DNA of 27,805 nt, taken from NCBI GenBank assembly GCA_005281725.1, contig SSBO01000008.1, positions 3,238,335-3,266,139 on the forward strand. The letters are read 5' to 3'. Both the position numbers and the translations under genes were made by a program. How positions within the stretch are numbered: the first letter of the stretch is position 1; each line of letters opens with the position of its first letter. The notes beneath the pieces are model-generated. The model had not been told where the DNA came from. It saw nothing but the letters and a program-made list of their open reading frames with translations, and did not search any database. Of this stretch, positions 11,355-22,353 are shown in pieces. This DNA is from Wuchereria bancrofti. Taxonomy: Eukaryota > Nematoda > Chromadorea > Rhabditida > Onchocercidae.

Positions 11355-14300
11355 TCACAGTCTTTGTCGACTGGTAAGTAATTTTAAATGTTTTTCAAAA
11401 TCACGACTTGAAGCAATAATTGTTTTATTCAGCCATCTTTCCACTTCAAAATTACTCCTAATAAATGTATCTTTATATTGCCAATTTGATGAAACTGTAT
11501 CAAAATTGGTACAAAGTGAAAGATTGAAATTATGCGATACAAACGGCGATGGCCAACCAGCAAACGCAATTCGATTAATTCGCCTTAAATAAAAATGGTT
11601 TGATTGGATCAAAAGAAAATATTTATTAATTACATTGAAAATAATTCGATAAATAGAACAAGCTATTTCTTTAATGTGTTATTATCAAGGTAAATTTGAA
11701 TCATTTATTCAGAAAATTAAAGATTTACATAACTAACCGTTTTTGCCAACCGTGCAAGATGAAATCTCGTTCACTCCACATCGAATCCGTAATCCAAGTA
11801 TCACGAGCCCATGCTTCACCTTTTGGAAGAATTCGTAATTGATTTGGCCAAATTGTTGCTTCATCAATAATATTTCGAACGCAAGCTACATAAAGATTTA
11901 AATCATCGAAATTCCTGCAAAATTGTTGGATGTAAAATTTGAAATGAGAAGAAAAAAGGATTTTCTTTTCAAAGTATATTATTAACATTCCCATATTTTC
12001 TAATGTTTGATGCAATTTTGTTAAATTTTATGCCTACCATAAAAGTCATTCATCATTTATTAGATAATGAAATGAGAAGAAAAAAGGATTTTCTTTTAGT
12101 AAATAAAACTTGGAAAAGGTTAATCAGTTAATAAGCTTGAAGTGATGGACAAAAAGACTCTGATCTATCATTTCAATAAGTCAACTTATACTAAATCAAA
12201 TTTAATTTAATACATATAAGTGGCATACGTTACTCAGTTGTTTAGTTCTACGTCAGGATTACGTATTGTCTGTGGATTTTTGAAACTTGATGCTATGTTT
12301 TCAATGTAACTGTCATCTAGCAAGAGATGGAAAAAGAACTGATTTATTATTTCAAGAATTCAAGAAATATATTAAAGTTACGAACTTTACTTCCATCCAA
12401 ATGCTTTCACAAAATTCTCTTTCACTGACTTTTTTCGGAAATATAAGTTCGAGCAAAACATTCTGCAAAGTCAAATTTAACAGATTAGAATAAGCAATAA
12501 GAATTGCATCCATTTATCTTGTCAATCATTTCGATCATAATTATATTTTAGTTTTATGTAACAAGCTTTAAAGTATGTCTTTTTTATCAAAGGTAAATCA
12601 TAAAACAGAAATATACTATGAAAAAATAAGTAAAACATAAATAGACAATGTTTTATAAGTTATTACGCATCTAAGGTAAAAAAAAAAATTAAATAAATCT
12701 ACTTTGAAAAGAACGAAAATGAAATTGTTTTGAAGTCCAAATAAATTGTCGGAAAAGCGAGAAAATATTTATTACACACTAAGTGTTTAGAATGATGCTA
12801 ATGATTCATCACTATAAACCAATTCGTTATTCCTTTGTTATTATCCAATTTTTGAAACAATGAATCCTTTATCTAAACCTCAAATAGTAAATGTACATCT
12901 ACCTTCATTGTAAATGTTAATCTGCTAAGCCAGCGCATTTCCTATATGCTTCACTGATCAATTAATAAAAAAGAAACGATCGGTGGCAGTCTTCTCTTCC
13001 TCCTACTCAACAGTACCATTTTATTCCTTCGCTGTTTCAATTATTCGACTGTATATTGTATCGAGTCACATTTATAAAGGAAAGAAACGATATCTGGGTC
13101 GATGTCGGTCGCAGATAAGAAGCAAAATGTTCAGTTCAAGTTCTACAAACTTAAAGTAAGTCAAGTGAACTTAACTAACCTAAATCATCTACTCTTTTGG
13201 CCAAAAAGTTGCTTCAAATTCACGACATAAATAGCTATAATAACTAGCGAAAACATACCAATGTTTTTAATAATTAATTAACTTACATGAATTGCGCCAT
13301 TATCTGACCCAAAGGCTGGAAATCGCAATTGCAGTTCATAATTTGCCCAGAATCGAAGAAATTTCTGAGAATATGGAGTATTCCTGCAAATTAGTTAGAT
13401 TCAGAGAGAAAAATTGATATTCAAGATTTCCAATAAGCGAGATCCGCGGAATCCTATCATAATATTAAAGTTTAGATGTTCCAAGTAATATATCATTTAG
13501 TTTTATGATTCAATTTTTTTCTTTTAGTTAATTTAATAATTCAAAATGGAGTTGAGATTGACTACTTCGTCAAGTGATAATAAAATGACAGCAAAAGTAT
13601 TCTCATTGTATATTATCAAGTGACAAAAAAAAAAGCTTAGCACTTCAAACTTAAAAATAAGCAAGTCAAAACATATACTTTTCATAATTCCTCAGTTCCA
13701 AGAAAGTTAATCTGATAATGTGATAAGGGTGAAAAAGTGATCACAGCTAACTTTGCTAAATAACTCCCAGCCATTACTTCGTGATTGAAAATTCGATTGT
13801 ATAAGATGATATTTACACTATTATCAATCCATTCTTCGATCAAATGATTAGGATTAATAACTCCCATATCAGCATCGATAAATAGAAACCATTGGATATC
13901 ATTTGCTTCCTTCATTATTTCTGCTGTGACACAATGTCGAGCAAACATGAACTAAAATTATTCGGTCATTGCTGTAATTTTTTCTCAATAAAAATGAACT
14001 TTTCTTCATAAAACATTTAATTTTTTTTTAATCTAATAAATATTTCTGTAACAAAGTGCCTTCTTAAATTGATATTCAAAGTTAACCTGTAGGAATTAAA
14101 GAGAAAAAAAAAATAGTGAAAAAAAAAAACCGGGGCGTTAAAATGACAAAAAAAATTGAAAAACTATATTCCTTCCACTTTTTCCTCTTATCCTCATTCC
14201 CTCTTAATCATTCTTTTTAATCATTCCCTCTTAATCATTCTTTTACTTTTTCTCATAACTACCACTGTAAATATCTTACAGTATGAAATGTTAGTCATTC

Positions 14301-15410
14301 CTTAGTAAAATATTCACTCAACAAATCGATTGCTTATTCTCGAAATATTTTTGATTTATTTGCTATTAGCGTAAAAAAGCGTTAATGTAAACAATTGTTA
14401 TCGTTAAATAAGAATTATAAATAAAGAAATATAGAACAAAAAATAAAGAACAAAAAAAAAAAAAAGAAAAATAAGAGTTTCAGTAAATTATCGATTAAGA
14501 ACAAATTCCAATTATGATTATTACTATTAAATATATGTCATTTGAAGCATTTTGATATTTCATAAGCTAAGTTTAATTCTTCTTTAACTTTATGTTAGCA
14601 TTTTGATATTTCATAAGCTAAGTTTAATTCTTCTTTAACTTTATGTTAGCATTTTGATATTTCATAAGCTAAGTTTAATTCTTCTTTAACTTTATGTTAG
14701 CATTTTGATATTTCATAAGCTAAGTTTAATTCTTCTTTAACTTTATGTTAGCATTTTGATATTTCATAAGCTAAGTTTAATTCTTCTTTAACTTTATGTT
14801 AGCATTTTGATATTTCATAAGCTAAGTTTAATACATCATTACCTCCCTATAATCTTTTTCTTCTTCCTTTTTCAGATCTATTGTAACTATTATGCATTAC
14901 ATTATTATCACCACACCAATCATTAGTATTCATGATTAGAAGAACGATAATAACGATTGATTATCACAATACTAACGAAGAGTAATCATTTTGAAAGAAG
15001 AAAAGAATTAATTACATCTTCGTGAGGACATAATCTTTGTAACGTATCATTTGCCGACAAATCAATAACAATCCATTTGTAATTATGATACAATGCATAA
15101 CATTCGAAGCTTTCCTGAGCTAAACGATATTCATCGTAATTATTGCGATTTAGTAAAACAGTAATTATTGCTATCGAAACCAACTTTTGATCTGAAATTT
15201 TTTGATCAATTCCTCAGATAATAGTACTAATTTGATCTGAAAATTTTTTTATTATTAAAAATAAATGTATATAAAACTATCATTTTTCGATAACATTGGT
15301 AATTACTAGAGCAATTGTTATTTACAATTGTCCAAATTAGTCTAGGCAAAATTTAAAATTTTAAAAAGATTTGAGTTTTAGAGTTTGTCACTCTATGAAT
15401 TCAAATTTTT

Positions 15411-15453
<43 letters not shown>

Positions 15454-15961
15454 GAAATTTGATCATATGAACGAGAAATATCTAGTATGCATGATTAAAA
15501 TAGAAGTTTTATTTTTCGATTTCGGAAAAGATTGGAAGTGATCAAAATCATTTTCCTTAAAATTTGAAAATGCATTCCCTTACATTTGCACTATCAATTG
15601 TGAAGTAGGTTTGAAAGAATGACTGTTCAATCTAATTTATATATTTTCAAGGATACATCAAAGATTAGCAGAGTTTTTCCAAGTTTTAAAGCAATAAAAC
15701 AAAAACTTTTTAGAATTTAATCAATCCTAGGAAACATCATCAAACATATTCAAAATCAAAACAGTGAAAAAAGGAAAAAAAAAAAAAACGATCGAAAAAT
15801 TATTTACCTTCAGTTCTTCTAACAGTAATACTACGAATAACTTTAGTACTATAATAATTCTTGTATAAATAGTAAATGGTCACATAGATTTCTTCGTAAA
15901 TGACAAATGTGACAATGAAAGAAATGAAGAGGACACCCAATATCCTTCTTCGTCTTCGCAT
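11355..15961 (-). CDS. DUF273 family putative Golgi glycosyltransferase, 7 exons
   Basis: Minus-strand exons 15961-15808, 15191-15016, 13951-13752, 13383-13287, 12462-12386, 11914-11738 and 11583-11355 join with matching phases into 1110 nt, 369 aa. Residues 2-6 are Arg, followed by a hydrophobic signal anchor (about 7-22), the topology of a type II Golgi enzyme. The body carries DUF273 (PF03314) hallmarks: RHCVTAEIM, then WFLFIDADMGVINP with the DAD motif at about 136-138, ILYNRIFNHEVMAGSYLAK, RFWANYE, FGSDNGAIH, a Cys-containing CESIW...NFDDL...YVACVR stretch, KGEAWARDTWITDSMW and DFILHGWQ. The DAD motif and fold family suggest a metal- and nucleotide-sugar-binding glycosyltransferase; the substrate is unknown. 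The exon 5 donor (AAA/GTTCGT) and exon 3 donor (AAA/GTTAGC) were chosen by phase and motif continuity. The exon 1 start is the first ATG of a frame that gives the basic-plus-hydrophobic anchor. The gene appears intact. Confidence 0.87.
11941..11969 (+). repeat. 29-bp direct repeat, copy 1
   Basis: Identical over 29 nt (starts GAAATGAGAAG, ends GGATTTTCTTTT) to 12069-12097, 128 bp away, both inside intron 5 of the DUF273 gene. The sequence between the copies is not repeated, which fits an old duplication or a short insertion. Confidence 0.85.
12069..12097 (+). repeat. 29-bp direct repeat, copy 2
   Basis: Second identical copy of the repeat at 11941-11969 in the same intron of the DUF273 gene. 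Confidence 0.85.
13102..13230 (+). CDS. Candidate antisense first exon nested in DUF273 intron 4
   Basis: On the plus strand a TATA-like TTTATAAAGG at 13071-13080 precedes an ATG at 13102. The frame reads MSVADKKQNVQFKFYKLK up to a perfect donor AAA/GTAAGT after 13155; unspliced, it runs 42 codons to a stop at 13228-13230. The stretch from about 12960 to 13160 is noticeably less AT-rich than the intron around it. I could not find a convincing next exon: an AAAAAG acceptor near 13209 would give only a 30-residue product. No family is recognised. It may be a small nested gene, the start of a longer antisense transcript, or chance. Confidence 0.25.
   Translation: MSVADKKQNVQFKFYKLKVSQVNLTNLNHLLFWPKSCFKFTT
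14546..14832 (+). repeat. 51-bp minisatellite, about 5.6 perfect copies
   Basis: Copies start at 14546, 14597, 14648, 14699, 14750 and 14801 (last one partial, diverging after 14832). The unit starts AGCATTTTGATATTTCATAA and ends AACTTTATGTT. By eye every copy is identical, implying recent expansion or homogenisation. It sits in the intron between exons 2 and 3 of the DUF273 gene. All frames contain stops. In the transcript sense one frame is open for 16 codons and then meets TAA in each unit, so it is not a protein repeat. Confidence 0.95.
15413..15451 (+). repeat. Poly(T) run of about 39
   Basis: Long T homopolymer in intron 1 of the DUF273 gene, reading as poly(A) in the transcript strand. 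Length is likely imprecise in any assembly. Confidence 0.9.
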
Positions 15962-17485
15962 TCGACGACAGCAATTTATTTTTCTAAATTATATGAACTA
16001 CGCACTTTTTTTTTTTTTTTCACCAACGGCTAGCCTTCGTTTTGGGACCTTTTTTGAATTGTTAAATTTTAATTTCCATATTTTTAGTCAAATATTCAAT
16101 TTCTGAAAAGAAAAAAAATTTTTTTTTTTTTTGCATTCAAGAATTTATTAAGATAAAACTAAATAGCACTAAAGTTAAATGTTTAATTTTAGGAAAGATC
16201 AAAGTTCAATACAGAAGAATGAACATAACTAACACAACCATATAGTGGAAGTAACCTCTTAAATTGACTATTTTTAGCTTTTGCATTGAAACATTAATCG
16301 ATTACTTTTGTTGACATTCTTTATTACTAACTACCATTAATCGATAACTTTTGTTGACATTCTTTATTATTAACTACTTTGCTGACTTTATAGTTTGTTT
16401 TTCACCAACTTTTTTTGCAAATTTTTCGAATTTTTCCAACTGATATTTTTGTCAAACTTTGATTTTTAGTATAATTAATACTCAAAATAATTTTTTCTTT
16501 AAGAATTTTTTTTTCTTTTTTTGTCGATTCTTTTTCTCTTTTTCCTTATTATTTTTTTGTTTTTGAATTGAAAATTTTCAGAATAAAGTTTTGATTTTAA
16601 TGTAAAAATTTTTAATTTTTGTTTTTTGAATTTTTCAAATTTTACCCTTCTCCACTTAGTTTTTATCATTTTTTTAGGTTAAATAATTGTTACAGAAATT
16701 TAATTGTTCTCTTTGAGAATATGCATTTATGCTAACATCTACGTATTACATAGAAAGTACGAATGTTATTTAGAAATTATTAGTATTTAAAAAAGTTTCC
16801 ACATGAAATTCCATGTTAAAATCTCTTTGAAATGGAAAGCGTACTCTCATTTTTTTCAATTTTAGCTTCAATACTAAGAATTAAGATTGAAGATTAAATT
16901 TTCTTTTTATTTTATCCAATCATTCACTATATTCATTTATTTGTCTTCCTTTTTTTTTTTACTTCTCATCTTTTTTCCTTTCTTCTCTTCTCACTTTTAA
17001 CTTTTAATTTATATCTTATCTGCATATGACATTTACAACACTTTAATCTTTCCCTTTTCTACTTTTCAAATCAAATTTTAGCACATTTTCTTTAATATTA
17101 CTAACATTCCATATTAATTTTCCATTCTGGCAGTTTCTTTTTTTTTTTTTGTTAGCAATAACAAAAAATAAAAATTGCTTGAGAAGAAAAGAAGATTTTT
17201 TATTATTATTATTATTGTAAAGAACAGTGTAAAAATTTTCGACTGTATTGATTTCATTATATACAATAGAATAGTGTGATGGAGGAAAGAAAAAAGAAAA
17301 TGGAAATTTAAAATCATCCGAAGCTAATAATAAATGATACATCAAAATTTGAGAAAATTCCTGAACTTTTGTTGTCTATAAATTTTTCTTCGAAATTAAA
17401 AATTTGCAAGTGTAATGATAAAATTATTACTTTTTTTTTTTTAAAGAAGAAAGAAGCCACTAATTCAAAGTTGGATTAATTCCAG
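15962..17485. other. Intergenic, T-rich on plus strand, nothing coding seen
   Basis: 1.5 kb of strongly T-rich DNA upstream of the DUF273 start and upstream of the plus-strand exons beginning at 17486. It presumably holds the DUF273 promoter. Missing 5' exons of the plus-strand gene may lie here, but none could be identified. It contains a tandem duplication at 16292-16377. Confidence 0.45.
16292..16377 (+). repeat. 43-bp tandem duplication
   Basis: CATTAATCGAT...ACTTTTGTTGACATTCTTTATTA...TAACTAC occurs at 16292-16334 and 16335-16377 with a few mismatches, in the spacer upstream of the DUF273 gene. Confidence 0.85.
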
Positions 17486-18315
17486 ATTTCCGAGTACACC
17501 GGAATGAGTTATTGATTAATTCTGATACTGATCGACTCGAGCAATACATATTTGTGGAACGGATAGAAGAAATGGTCAAATGTAGCAAATTTAACAAATG
17601 GAAAATTATTGAAGGTATCAATTAAAAATGCCAATACCAAATGCAAATGATAAACAGTTGAGCTGCTAGTTCCAATATTAATAGTTTTTGTTCTTAGAAT
17701 TTCAATTATATGAGGAAATGAAAGGTTAAAATATCAGGAACGGATCGATCAGTAAATAATTATTAGCATTATCAAATTGAATTTAAAAAAAAAAAAAAAA
17801 AGTTTCACGAAATTTGATCGCCAGCCATGAATTTAATATACTCTTTGGTAAAAAAAAAAAAAAGAAAAAAAAAGTAGCAGAAATAAAAGAAAAGTAATAT
17901 ATTCATAAAGCAAAATAGCTAAATATTTTAAATAAAAGAAATTGAAAAAGAAAAGACTGAAAAGAAATTGGGCTTTTATTGAAAATCCTGAAATTTTTGG
18001 AGAAAATAGGTTTGTTTACTTTGGTTTAGCTTCATATACTTATCTATTCAACTTTGGAAATAATCAAAGATTTAAATTTAATTTATTTAATTTGCTTTCA
18101 ACCTATAGTTCAGTGTAATATTCAATTTTCATTTCTATTTTCGTTGATTATTTTTCAATTTCATGAAAGGATGGATAGTATTATGAATTTGATTTAGAAA
18201 AGGAAGCAAATTGAAGAAGAAAACATAAAAATTTTTAAAACTAACAGTTTCAACGGCAGATAAACAAGATCATTGGAATTCAAGAAATAGTTTAGGGCCA
18301 TGGCAGGCATTTTAA
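17486..18315 (+). CDS. 3' part of an unrecognised plus-strand gene, 3-4 exons
   Basis: Plus-strand exons 17486-17614, 17698-17724 (27 nt), possibly 17803-17847 (45 nt), and 18248-18315 ending in TAA all use phase 1 at every junction. The first follows ATTCCAG and ends GAAG/GTATCA; the second follows TTTGTTCTTAG; the last follows ACTAACAG. The protein is charged and plausible: FRVHRNELLINSDTDRLEQY, then FVERIEEMVKCSKFNKWKII, then EEFQLYEEMK, optionally VSRNLIASHEFNILF, ending STADKQDHWNSRNSLGPWQAF. The 45-nt exon has a poly(A) tract before its AG, so it is the least certain; skipping it keeps the frame. ATTAAA lies just past the stop. The 5' exons and start codon were not found. No family is recognised. 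The minus strand is also free of stops across the first exon, so orientation rests on amino-acid composition and splice phase. Confidence 0.38.
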
Positions 18316-19120
18316 TACTAACATTAAAAAAAAAAGAAACAAACAAAACGAACTTATGTAAGGATCGCGAAAGAAAATTGGTCGAAAGTTTATATCTGGT
18401 AGATACACTGCACACAAAAAAAAAAAAAAAAATTCAAAAAATTTGAATTTCATTTACTTTTCTGCTATCATTTCTAATTAAAAATTACCAAACTTTCGTT
18501 TATTTAATTCTCATCTATGCTTTTTTCTATCAGTGAAAAATTTAAACTAAGTTAGTTCAAACTAATTAATTAAAATTTAGATTGAAAAAAATTTTATGTA
18601 GTAGCAGAAAAATAATTTTTTCGAATACAAAGATTTTCGTGTGAAACAACAAAAGAACAATAATAAATAACCATTTGATTCAGCAAAAAAAAAAAAAAAA
18701 GTGAAAATGAAAGAACAAACAACTACTTAATGTAATATTTTGTTTCCTGTGGAAATTTTATTGAAATGATGAAAATTCGAAAACTTTTTGCAATCATCAG
18801 AAAACAAAATAGGCCTGGCCATGGCAAATATGACTCACATTTTTTTTTCTTTTTTTTAATATCATAAAAATAGCTTAATTTGATGTTAATATTATCTGTC
18901 ATACATATGATTCAATGCTATAAATAATTTTATTTTGAAAGATAAAAAGGAACTCTTAAAATATGAATAATTCAAATTATTTAAATTAATACTAATATAT
19001 TAGTTTTTCTTTTCTTTTTCTTTTTGTGCTAAGTTATATTTGAATAGATAATTATTGGATGAATTTGAAATAATTTCGAAAGACATAGGATATATATATA
19101 TTTTTTTTTATTCCTATTTT
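18316..19120. other. Convergent spacer between plus-strand gene and DB gene
   Basis: AT-rich DNA between two 3' ends. A minus-strand AATAAA at 19107-19112 lies about 10 nt after the DB gene's stop, implying a very short 3' UTR. No coding exon seen. Confidence 0.45.
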
Positions 19121-21620
19121 TTAATTTTTGTTTTTATTAATTGATCGTACGTATGTATATGCCATCGCATGCACAATACATGAAAAAATTCCAGTTGCTA
19201 AGATAGACCAAATCGTTTTTTTAACAATTCCAATCCCATCACCTGATTGAGATATACTGCACATACGGAAGAAGCACCTATGAAAAATCATTATGGTAAT
19301 TAATAAAATTGATTAGCTGTAATAATTGAATTACTTAGAGAATATTTCAAAATTAATTTATTGTTTAAGTTGAATAAATTTATAAAAATATAAGAAACAA
19401 AATCATTATTAGGTATTAGTATTAAATACTTCGAAAAATGTTTTAATTTGTTAGTAGTGTTTTAATTTTAATTAAGATTTGATAAAATATAGTTGAAGAA
19501 TTTTTTTTTAAATAGCAATAAAACTAAAAATGAATGTTCCTTTTAAGCTTACCTACCTATTATCAACTTCTGCTTCTGGTGGTGACATCATCACATGGAA
19601 ACGGTGACAATTTCGATTTCGACTGCCGTAGTGCAATATATTGCTGAGATGCATAAGATCGCAAGCATTTTGTTGGATTGACCATATTAGCGTTTCCATT
19701 GCGATATATTTGCGATGCTCGTATATACATAAATTGTAACAATTTGATGGTACCTATAATAAAAGCATTTAAAAGTTTGAAAAAAATTTTGATAAAAATT
19801 TAAATTATAACTGTTAACCATATAGGCTAACATAAAATTATCAGTTAAAACTAACACTTGAATATAAATTTACTAAAACCTTTCAATTTTCAGAATTTTA
19901 AACTCTAATCTTACGTGTTGTTGACAACAAATTAGGAGTAATTTGTCAATTAGCTTTCTTGATAAACATGATGAGTAAGGTGGTCGAGAATTTTCGACAC
20001 CACAATGGGATGGCAGATTAAAATGTGATAGTTTGGTGATCGAATATTGTTGATTTAGATAAATATAGTCATCGTAAGTTTGATAAGTTGATGCTTAAAA
20101 AAATTGATTTCCAAGTTAATTTAAGAGTAAGGATAAATTTGTAAAATATTACATTGCTATAAATATGTGCAATGAGAGGAGAAAATTATTTCATTAGAAA
20201 ATGAAATTATACTAATAATCTTTATTAAACCTTTATTTAATAGTATATCGATTTTTAATTCATGAAAGTAAAGGTAAAGTAAATATTAATGTCAAGATAG
20301 TATAAAAAAAAAAAAAAATTGATCACCTTTTAGAAGTTCAAATAATTTTTGAGATAATGAATTTGATTCAACAAACATTATTGATTTTTCGATCGATTGT
20401 TGACAAACATTTCGAATAGTAGGCTTAGATAATATGATTGGAAGTGCTATTGAAATGGAAATGATCTAAATTAGTAAACTTTGTTTAGTCCATTAAACTA
20501 TTTAAAAAATTTATAAAACAAAAAAAAAAAAAGTATATCAATTCATTGCATATTTGCTGATATAATTATGAAATTACGATTATTAAAAATTATTGATTGG
20601 AAAATTTTATTTTAATTTTAAAATTTAAATCCTAAATTTGTGAATAATAAAATAGAAAAAATATAAGCATCCTAACTTGTTCATTGTACAATTTTAATTC
20701 TGTTTTTTGATAAAATCCAATGGCCAATGTGATAAATTCATCATAATTTTGCATTTTATATGGATAATTAGCAATTATATAATTTAAACAATCGATAAAA
20801 CATTTATCCAAAACGTTTTCACTGCAGCATAGCAATTTTGGAATAAGTTCACATGAAGATAAGCGATCTTTTGCTGATACAACTGTCGAAGCTGCCATCA
20901 TAAATAGTGTTCTGGCAAAAATTATTTGAATTATTTGTCATTAAGAAAATATTAAATTTAATTAAAAATTTTCCTCCTATATAAAAATTTAATTAGCTTA
21001 ACTAAATAGCTCTTTAATTAATCAAAATAATAGACGAATTGATAAGTTCAGAAACAAAATTGATAAATTGAAAGATACTTTGAAATCATTAAATGGATAA
21101 AGAAAAAAAAAACCTGTTTATTCATTTTAAATTTTATCAACTACAAATATTAATTATTGCTTAAAAAAAAAAAAGAAATTACCACACTACCTAAGGTTTT
21201 AATAACAGTTATGGTGTAATTTTTTTACAAAAAGCAATTTTATTTATTTATTTTTAATTTTTTTTTTCATTTGTGCCTATGATAATAATAGTATTAAGTT
21301 CATTTCAAAAATTTATAAAAATCAAGCATTTAATTTGCATAAGTAATAATGTTTAAAGAATGTCTGATCAAAAAATATCATTGAAATAAAAGTAAACTGA
21401 AAGTGCAAAAAAAAAAAAAAAGAAAGATATTAAAGAGTAAAATTAAACAAAAAAAAGTAATCACAAAAGTTAATTAAAATTACAAAACAATTTAACTTTC
21501 CCATCTTCTTTTTCATATTTTCTAATGCATTATCGTCAAACATCCCAAACATTACTTACTTTTCTGCTCATTTAATTTAAATTATTTTAAAATAAATCGA
21601 AAAGCTTACTTAGCCATCAT
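19121..21620 (-). CDS. Two-module DB-like cysteine-rich protein with C-terminal TM, 6 exons
   Basis: Minus-strand exons 21620-21610 (11 coding nt), 20911-20677, 20465-20327, 20093-19915, 19753-19557 and 19277-19121 join with phases 2,0,1,0,2 into 918 nt, 305 aa. The 11-nt exon supplies MMA and part of a Lys codon; joined, the N-terminus MMAKTLFMMAASTVVSA is a good signal peptide. Two copies of the spacing CC-x7-C-x3-C occur: CCSENVLDKCFIDC at 32-45 and CCQQHVPSNCYNLC at 184-197. The second is followed by IYEH...ACDLMHL...NCHR, like the nematode DB module (PF01682, a domain of unknown function). Then come CFFRMC (255-260) and a hydrophobic segment (about 275-296) ending in a short basic tail. 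This predicts an extracellular cysteine-rich ectodomain anchored at its C-terminus. The function of DB proteins is unknown. The splice model is consistent throughout; the DB assignment is from motif spacing only. Confidence 0.74.
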
Positions 21621-22353
21621 TTTATCTCTTTATTATTTTATCATTGAAACATTTTCATCTCTTTTTTACATTACACTTTTTTAACTTTTTCACTAATGTT
21701 ATTATCATCAAAAAAAAAAAAAGAAATGACAAAATTTTGATTATGTCATTGTGCTTTTTTGCATATCCAATTTATTAGCGGCAATTTCACACATTCAATT
21801 ATCCATTAGAAATTTTTTTGCTTAAAAAATTTATTCACATTATATACATATAAAGCGTGTTTTTAATGGCTTATTTGCGCGTGTATGAGATGAACGGATG
21901 AATGTCTGTAAAAGAGCGCTTTTCGACAAGGAAAGCTTGAACAATGGAAATGTTGAAATGCGCAAAACCGGTTTTCTTTTTCAACTGGTCATCATAATAT
22001 TACGCCATCAAAACGTGTTCTACTGCTTTTTGGACGATATTTAATTCTAACAGTTTAGTTGATTGTAATTGATTCTTGGATTTGATTGGTTTTAATTTAA
22101 AAACTAAATCCTAACTAATTTAATTCATTGGTCGGTGATTGAATTATGTGTGTGTCTGTTTTTTTTTTTTTTTTTTCAAAAACAAATCAAATGGAAAATG
22201 AAATCAATCACAAATTACTGATGACATAATAATTATTATAAGAAGTAATTGCAAAATTAGAAGCTATATTAGAAAGTATATATACTTTTCTTTTCAAATT
22301 TAATATAAATTTCATTGATTAAACGAAAAGTTAGAAAAAAAAAAACCTGTAAA
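21621..22353. other. Intergenic: DB gene promoter side, glycine-rich gene 3' side
   Basis: Spacer with a less AT-rich block at about 21850-22030 that has stops in all frames I examined and may be regulatory. On the minus strand ATTAAA at 22301-22306 is a candidate poly(A) signal for the glycine-rich gene. Confidence 0.4.

Noticed and set aside
14546..14832. Minisatellite as a CRISPR-like array or protein repeat
   Set aside because: Units are contiguous without unique spacers, the genome is eukaryotic, and every frame has a stop in each unit.
17043..17345. Minus-strand Phe/Asn/Lys-rich ORFs
   Set aside because: Low-complexity translation of T-rich DNA.
18194..18415. 73-codon minus-strand ORF
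   Set aside because: Antisense to the better-supported plus-strand terminal exon at 18248-18315 and has no splice or domain support.
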